Shown here in pieces: positions 27,214 to 30,265 of a stretch of DNA of 30,265 bases. The stretch covers positions 103,710-133,974 of the forward strand of contig MU128951.1 of NCBI GenBank assembly GCA_014904985.1, read 5' to 3'. Within the stretch, counting starts at the first letter, position 1. Every line of letters starts with the position of its first letter. A program made the position numbers and the translations under genes. A model generated the notes under the pieces. That model saw only the letters and a list, made by a program, of their open reading frames with translations. It ran no database searches and was not told the DNA's origin. Source of the stretch: Hydnum rufescens UP504 (taxonomy: Eukaryota > Basidiomycota > Agaricomycetes > Cantharellales > Hydnaceae).

Positions 27214-29332
27214 ATGGCTACCCCAACTGCTAGACCAATGCCTAGGCCATCTGCCAAGGATGCTCCTTACTTCAAGGGCAAATGACTTGAAAGCTTTCTC
27301 ACTGACTATGAAGCCTGCTGTGATGAAGCCCTGTATGATGATATCAAGAAATGTGAAAATTTAGCAAGGTATTGCAATGATGATGCCAGAGAACTGATTA
27401 AAAATCTTCCTGAAGTAAAAGGAGGATCCTTCAAAGCCCTATCAGAGAGACTTCGTGACTTCTATGGTTTGAGTGACAGGAGACAAAAGTATACTCGAGA
27501 AAGGTTGGCCAAGTTCTGCTACCATTCAAGATCCATCAAGAGTGAGGCAGACCTGGATGAATATTATCGAGAATTTGTTACACAGGTACAACACCTTGCT
27601 AAGAAAGGTACAATTGCTGACAGAGATCGAGATGACCTGTTCTGGCAAGGAATCCCTCGACGACTGCAGAAGGTGGCATATCCAAACTTATGAGAGACTA
27701 AAGGGTTTGATCCTACAAAACCACTGGAATATTCTGCTGCTTACAAGTGTATCAAGCTGGTGTTACTGAGGATGTTTACTATAATACAGGACACCTCCCT
27801 AAATCCAGCAGCAAGTTGTTGATAGCTCACAAGAAGTCTAAAGTGAAAAAGTCTTATTACAAGCACAAATCAGATTCAGATTCCTCAAGCTCAAGTTCTT
27901 CAGACTCCTCAGATGATGAATCCCCAGCAAAGGAGCCAGAAAGTGACAGTGATAGTGAAGTCCGAGTACGAGCAACTACTTCTCCCAAAAAGGCAGTTGT
28001 ACATCATAAAGCACCAGTAATTCCTACCATTTGAAATGTTGCTGATCAAGTAGGAGAGTTGGCCAGGTCATTTGATGAGATGAAGATCCACTTTGCTAGG
28101 TCCTTGCCCAATGATAACCCTCGCCCCAACAGTAATCAGATTCACCCTCAAGCTTCTAGCCCTGTGACATATCCTAACAACTATCCCCTTGGAATGCCTC
28201 AGAATCAGTATGCAAATAAATCAGCAGAAGGATCAGGAAACAATTTGGTTTGCTGGTTCTGTGATAAAGTAGGAACTCATAATGTAGGCATGAAGAATTG
28301 TCCAGATGCCCAGGCAATGATCAGACAGAATCTGATCAAATACTCAATTGAAGGACAGCTTGTGAAGATGGATGGGTCTAGACTACCTCGAGGAATCCCA
28401 GGCCAAGGAGGATTCAAGCAAGCTATTATAGATGAGATTAAGAGGTTTGGATCAGATATTCCCAACACTAGTCACTCTGGAGCATGCAGTTTGGTAGATG
28501 ACTATGGTCATTCTCCATTCCAAGGACGAGCCTATGCAATAGAAGCAGACTACAGGGTTTATCCAGTAGCCAAGCAGGAGAAACCAAATGTTCGATTTAC
28601 CCCAATGGTAGAGCCTCCCAAGGAACACAAAGTCAGTCGATTGCCAGATCACAAGGTCACAGTGGAAATCCCTCCTCGAAATCTTGCCAAACCAAATTCT
28701 GAAAATCGCCCAAGCATCCTGCTGAACCAACAGCTGCTCCCAAGGTGAACCCAGTCCCAGAAAGAAAACAAGTAATTGAAAATGTCCCAGCACCACCCAC
28801 GAATACTCCTTTTTTGAATGCACGAAAACCAGAATCAGGCATCTTACCTGCTGAAACTCTTAAGCAGCCTCCTTCCATCCAACCTCCTCCATTCATGTGC
28901 CCCAGCCTATAGTTGAAATCAAGGAAACTGCTCAACCCAAAGCTTGGAAGGACAACATTCCTCAAGAAGATATCGAAATGGGGTTTGATGCTCCAGAAAA
29001 GAAAATTCCAAAGCAGGCTCCAGCCTTTTGATTTACAACTGATCTCCAGGATGCATGCGAAGATAAAGATGTAGCAGAGAAGGTGTTGGACCAGATGATT
29101 GAAATATCACTGGGAGACTTGGAACTGCCATTGGCCCAGCAAAAATACTCGCATCAGGTTGAAGTTAAAGAAGGAACCCACAGGAAAATATTGTGAACCA
29201 CTCACAGTAAATATCATCAACAGCACAGCATACCAAGATACTCAGGAGCTTGAAAATGCTGAATATCTGGACAGCTCAGATGAAGAACCCATGTACAAGA
29301 CATTTACCCTCCAGGACAACAACACCCACTGA
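27214..29332 (+). pseudogene. gag: Ty3-type retrotransposon Gag, disabled
   Basis: Structural protein that would package the element's RNA in virus-like particles. It opens MATPTARPMPRPSAKDAP at 27214. The retrotransposon-gag core (27286-27690) includes DLFWQGIPRRLQ. A Ser/Asp-rich acidic linker (about 27870-27965) leads to a zinc-knuckle-like CWFCDKVGTHNVGMKNC (28251-28301; spacing C-x2-C-x5-H-x6-C, slightly longer than the classic CCHC). The later part (FTTDLQDACED...EKVLDQMIEISLGDLE, about 29029-29135) resembles the segment that precedes protease in agaricomycete elements. In-frame TGA stops are at 27283, 27691, 28032 and 29029, each where CGA (Arg) would fit; frameshifts are near 27740, 28745 and 29150. 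Similarity ends near 29332, before any protease on this strand. Confidence 0.8.
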
Positions 29333-29399
29333 AATGGCTCTACAAATCCCACATGCTGAAGTCTGATAGACTTTGCAAGATTGCCCAGTGTGTGCTAAA

Positions 29400-30265
29400 T
29401 ACTGTGCCTATGCATCAACCAATGCTGCAGACCTCGCAACTCCAGACTTTGTGTAGAGCGCTTCTGAGGGGCGCCAGTGATTTTTGAGCTGTTCCTGCCC
29501 ACCTAATCACGCCTCTCTTATCACTTGCATTCATGAGTATCGCATTCTGTTTGATCTTGCTCTTCTGGTGCAATGTTGGCTGCACAGTCTTCTGGTAGTC
29601 ATAAAGCCTCTGAAAGTCTCTTACCAAGGAAGTTGGAATTGGATGGGCATATACCTGTTCTAAAGAATTAAACTGAAGGGGAAATGTGGAGGCGATCATA
29701 TTGGTGATATGTAGCTCCTCCTGAGGTCTGGGAAGTCTTCTGTTGGTGGATTCGGAGCTCTGATGACAGGAGGGATTCGCCCTGACTGCAGTGACCAATT
29801 TCATTTGTTCTCTGTTTCATTGACTAGTGCTGGTACTATTACTGATGCGTCCTCCTTGTGTTTCCTTCTCATATATCTGGAGTTTCATACTATGGTTTCC
29901 ATCATTTGAACCACCATACCTCCTATTTGTGCACCATATGCCATCAACCAGGGTTGTCCCAATAACAATTCATGGTCATTGAAGTTTCCACTTTTAACAA
30001 AGAAATCATGGTCAAAGGGAATACCTCCAACTTCTATGGGGACATTTCGACAGCATCCTAGGAGAGGTTCTGGTCCACTATTGACTCCTTGAAGAGACCA
30101 TCTTGGTCTCTCTGGATCATTGGCAAGGGAAATCGTTCCATGGTCTCATTTGATATGAGGATCAGCTCAGAACCTGTGTCCAGCATTAGTATTAACATCT
30201 TCTTCACCAGCAACTTTTGGCCTGAATCTTTCCAGTTGGCCATGCGCTAATAATCGTTTATAGCC
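29400..30265 (-). pseudogene. retropepsin-like protease and downstream pol region, minus strand, disabled
   Basis: The aspartic protease that would cut Gag-Pol. The catalytic motif LMLDTGSELILIS is at about 30190-30150. A frameshift near 30060 leads to GCCRNVPIEVGGIPFDHDFF, and the fold's C-terminal LLLGQPWLMAYGAQIGG is at 29967-29917. The 129-codon frame 29804-29415 lies where the linker between protease and reverse transcriptase would be. The segment reads opposite to the adjoining gag and in the order expected if one contiguous piece (protease then linker) had been flipped. It continues out of the window. It could also be a different copy inserted tail to tail. Confidence 0.7.

Noticed and set aside
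28452..28965. Minus-strand frames of 102 and 123 codons
   Set aside because: They are shadows of the plus-strand gag frame.

Overview
This looks like a repeat-dense, gene-poor stretch of a fungal nuclear genome, most likely an agaricomycete basidiomycete. The evidence is a degraded tyrosine-recombinase gene of a family common in mushroom-forming fungi, a Ty3-type gag and protease of fungal style, short GT-AG introns with CTAAY branch sites, and heavy CpG loss of the kind left by cytosine methylation. I found no intact host gene. Nearly everything is mobile DNA at different stages of decay, with nested insertions.

Layout: 1-420 is a 160-bp tandem repeat; 883-1005 a small foldback element; 1922-2271 a 21-bp minisatellite between 78-bp direct repeats. 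2705-9598 is a large foldback element (copy A). It has ~170-190-bp terminal inverted repeats, a central long palindrome (4060-4404), and arrays of intron-like cassettes running outward on both arms, minus strand on the left and plus strand on the right. Its right arm is split by a 3.2-kb insertion (about 4813-8048) that includes a 1.55-kb LTR. About 9930-14000 is a truncated second copy (B) with a 659-bp palindrome at 10440-11098, and it is interrupted by a palindromic element (12962-13640) with an 8-bp target duplication. About 14010-17160 is a half copy (C), interrupted by a CAGCTG-rich hAT-like element (15060-16635). 17200-20105 carries a tyrosine-recombinase pseudogene, followed by minus-strand cassette remnants (20160-20435). 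20494-22351 is a nest of LTR fragments. 22730-25390 is low-complexity or unassigned DNA. 25391-26239 holds further LTR remnants. 26240-30265 is a Ty3-type element with an 830-bp LTR, PBS and disabled gag, then an abrupt switch to a protease region on the opposite strand.

The most unusual feature is the cassette array. More than 20 units of about 200-300 bp repeat the same order: a palindrome reading roughly ACCACACACCTGC/GCAGGTGTGTGGT; 3-15 bases later a consensus 5' splice site (GTAAGT, GTATGT or GTGAGT); a central hairpin (AAAAAGAGCAGC/GCTGCTCTTTTT and variants); a pyrimidine tract; a CTAAY branch site; and TAG or CAG. The inferred introns are mostly 91-117 bp. The hairpin stems show compensatory changes between units. 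This resembles an introner-like or transposon-borne splice cassette arranged in tandem inside a foldback transposon. I do not recognise it as a named family.

CpG content separates the layers in age. I find no CpG at all in 11101-12960, whereas 6001-6420 inside the younger insertion keeps about 17. Gag stop codons are all TGA where CGA is expected, which fits the same decay.
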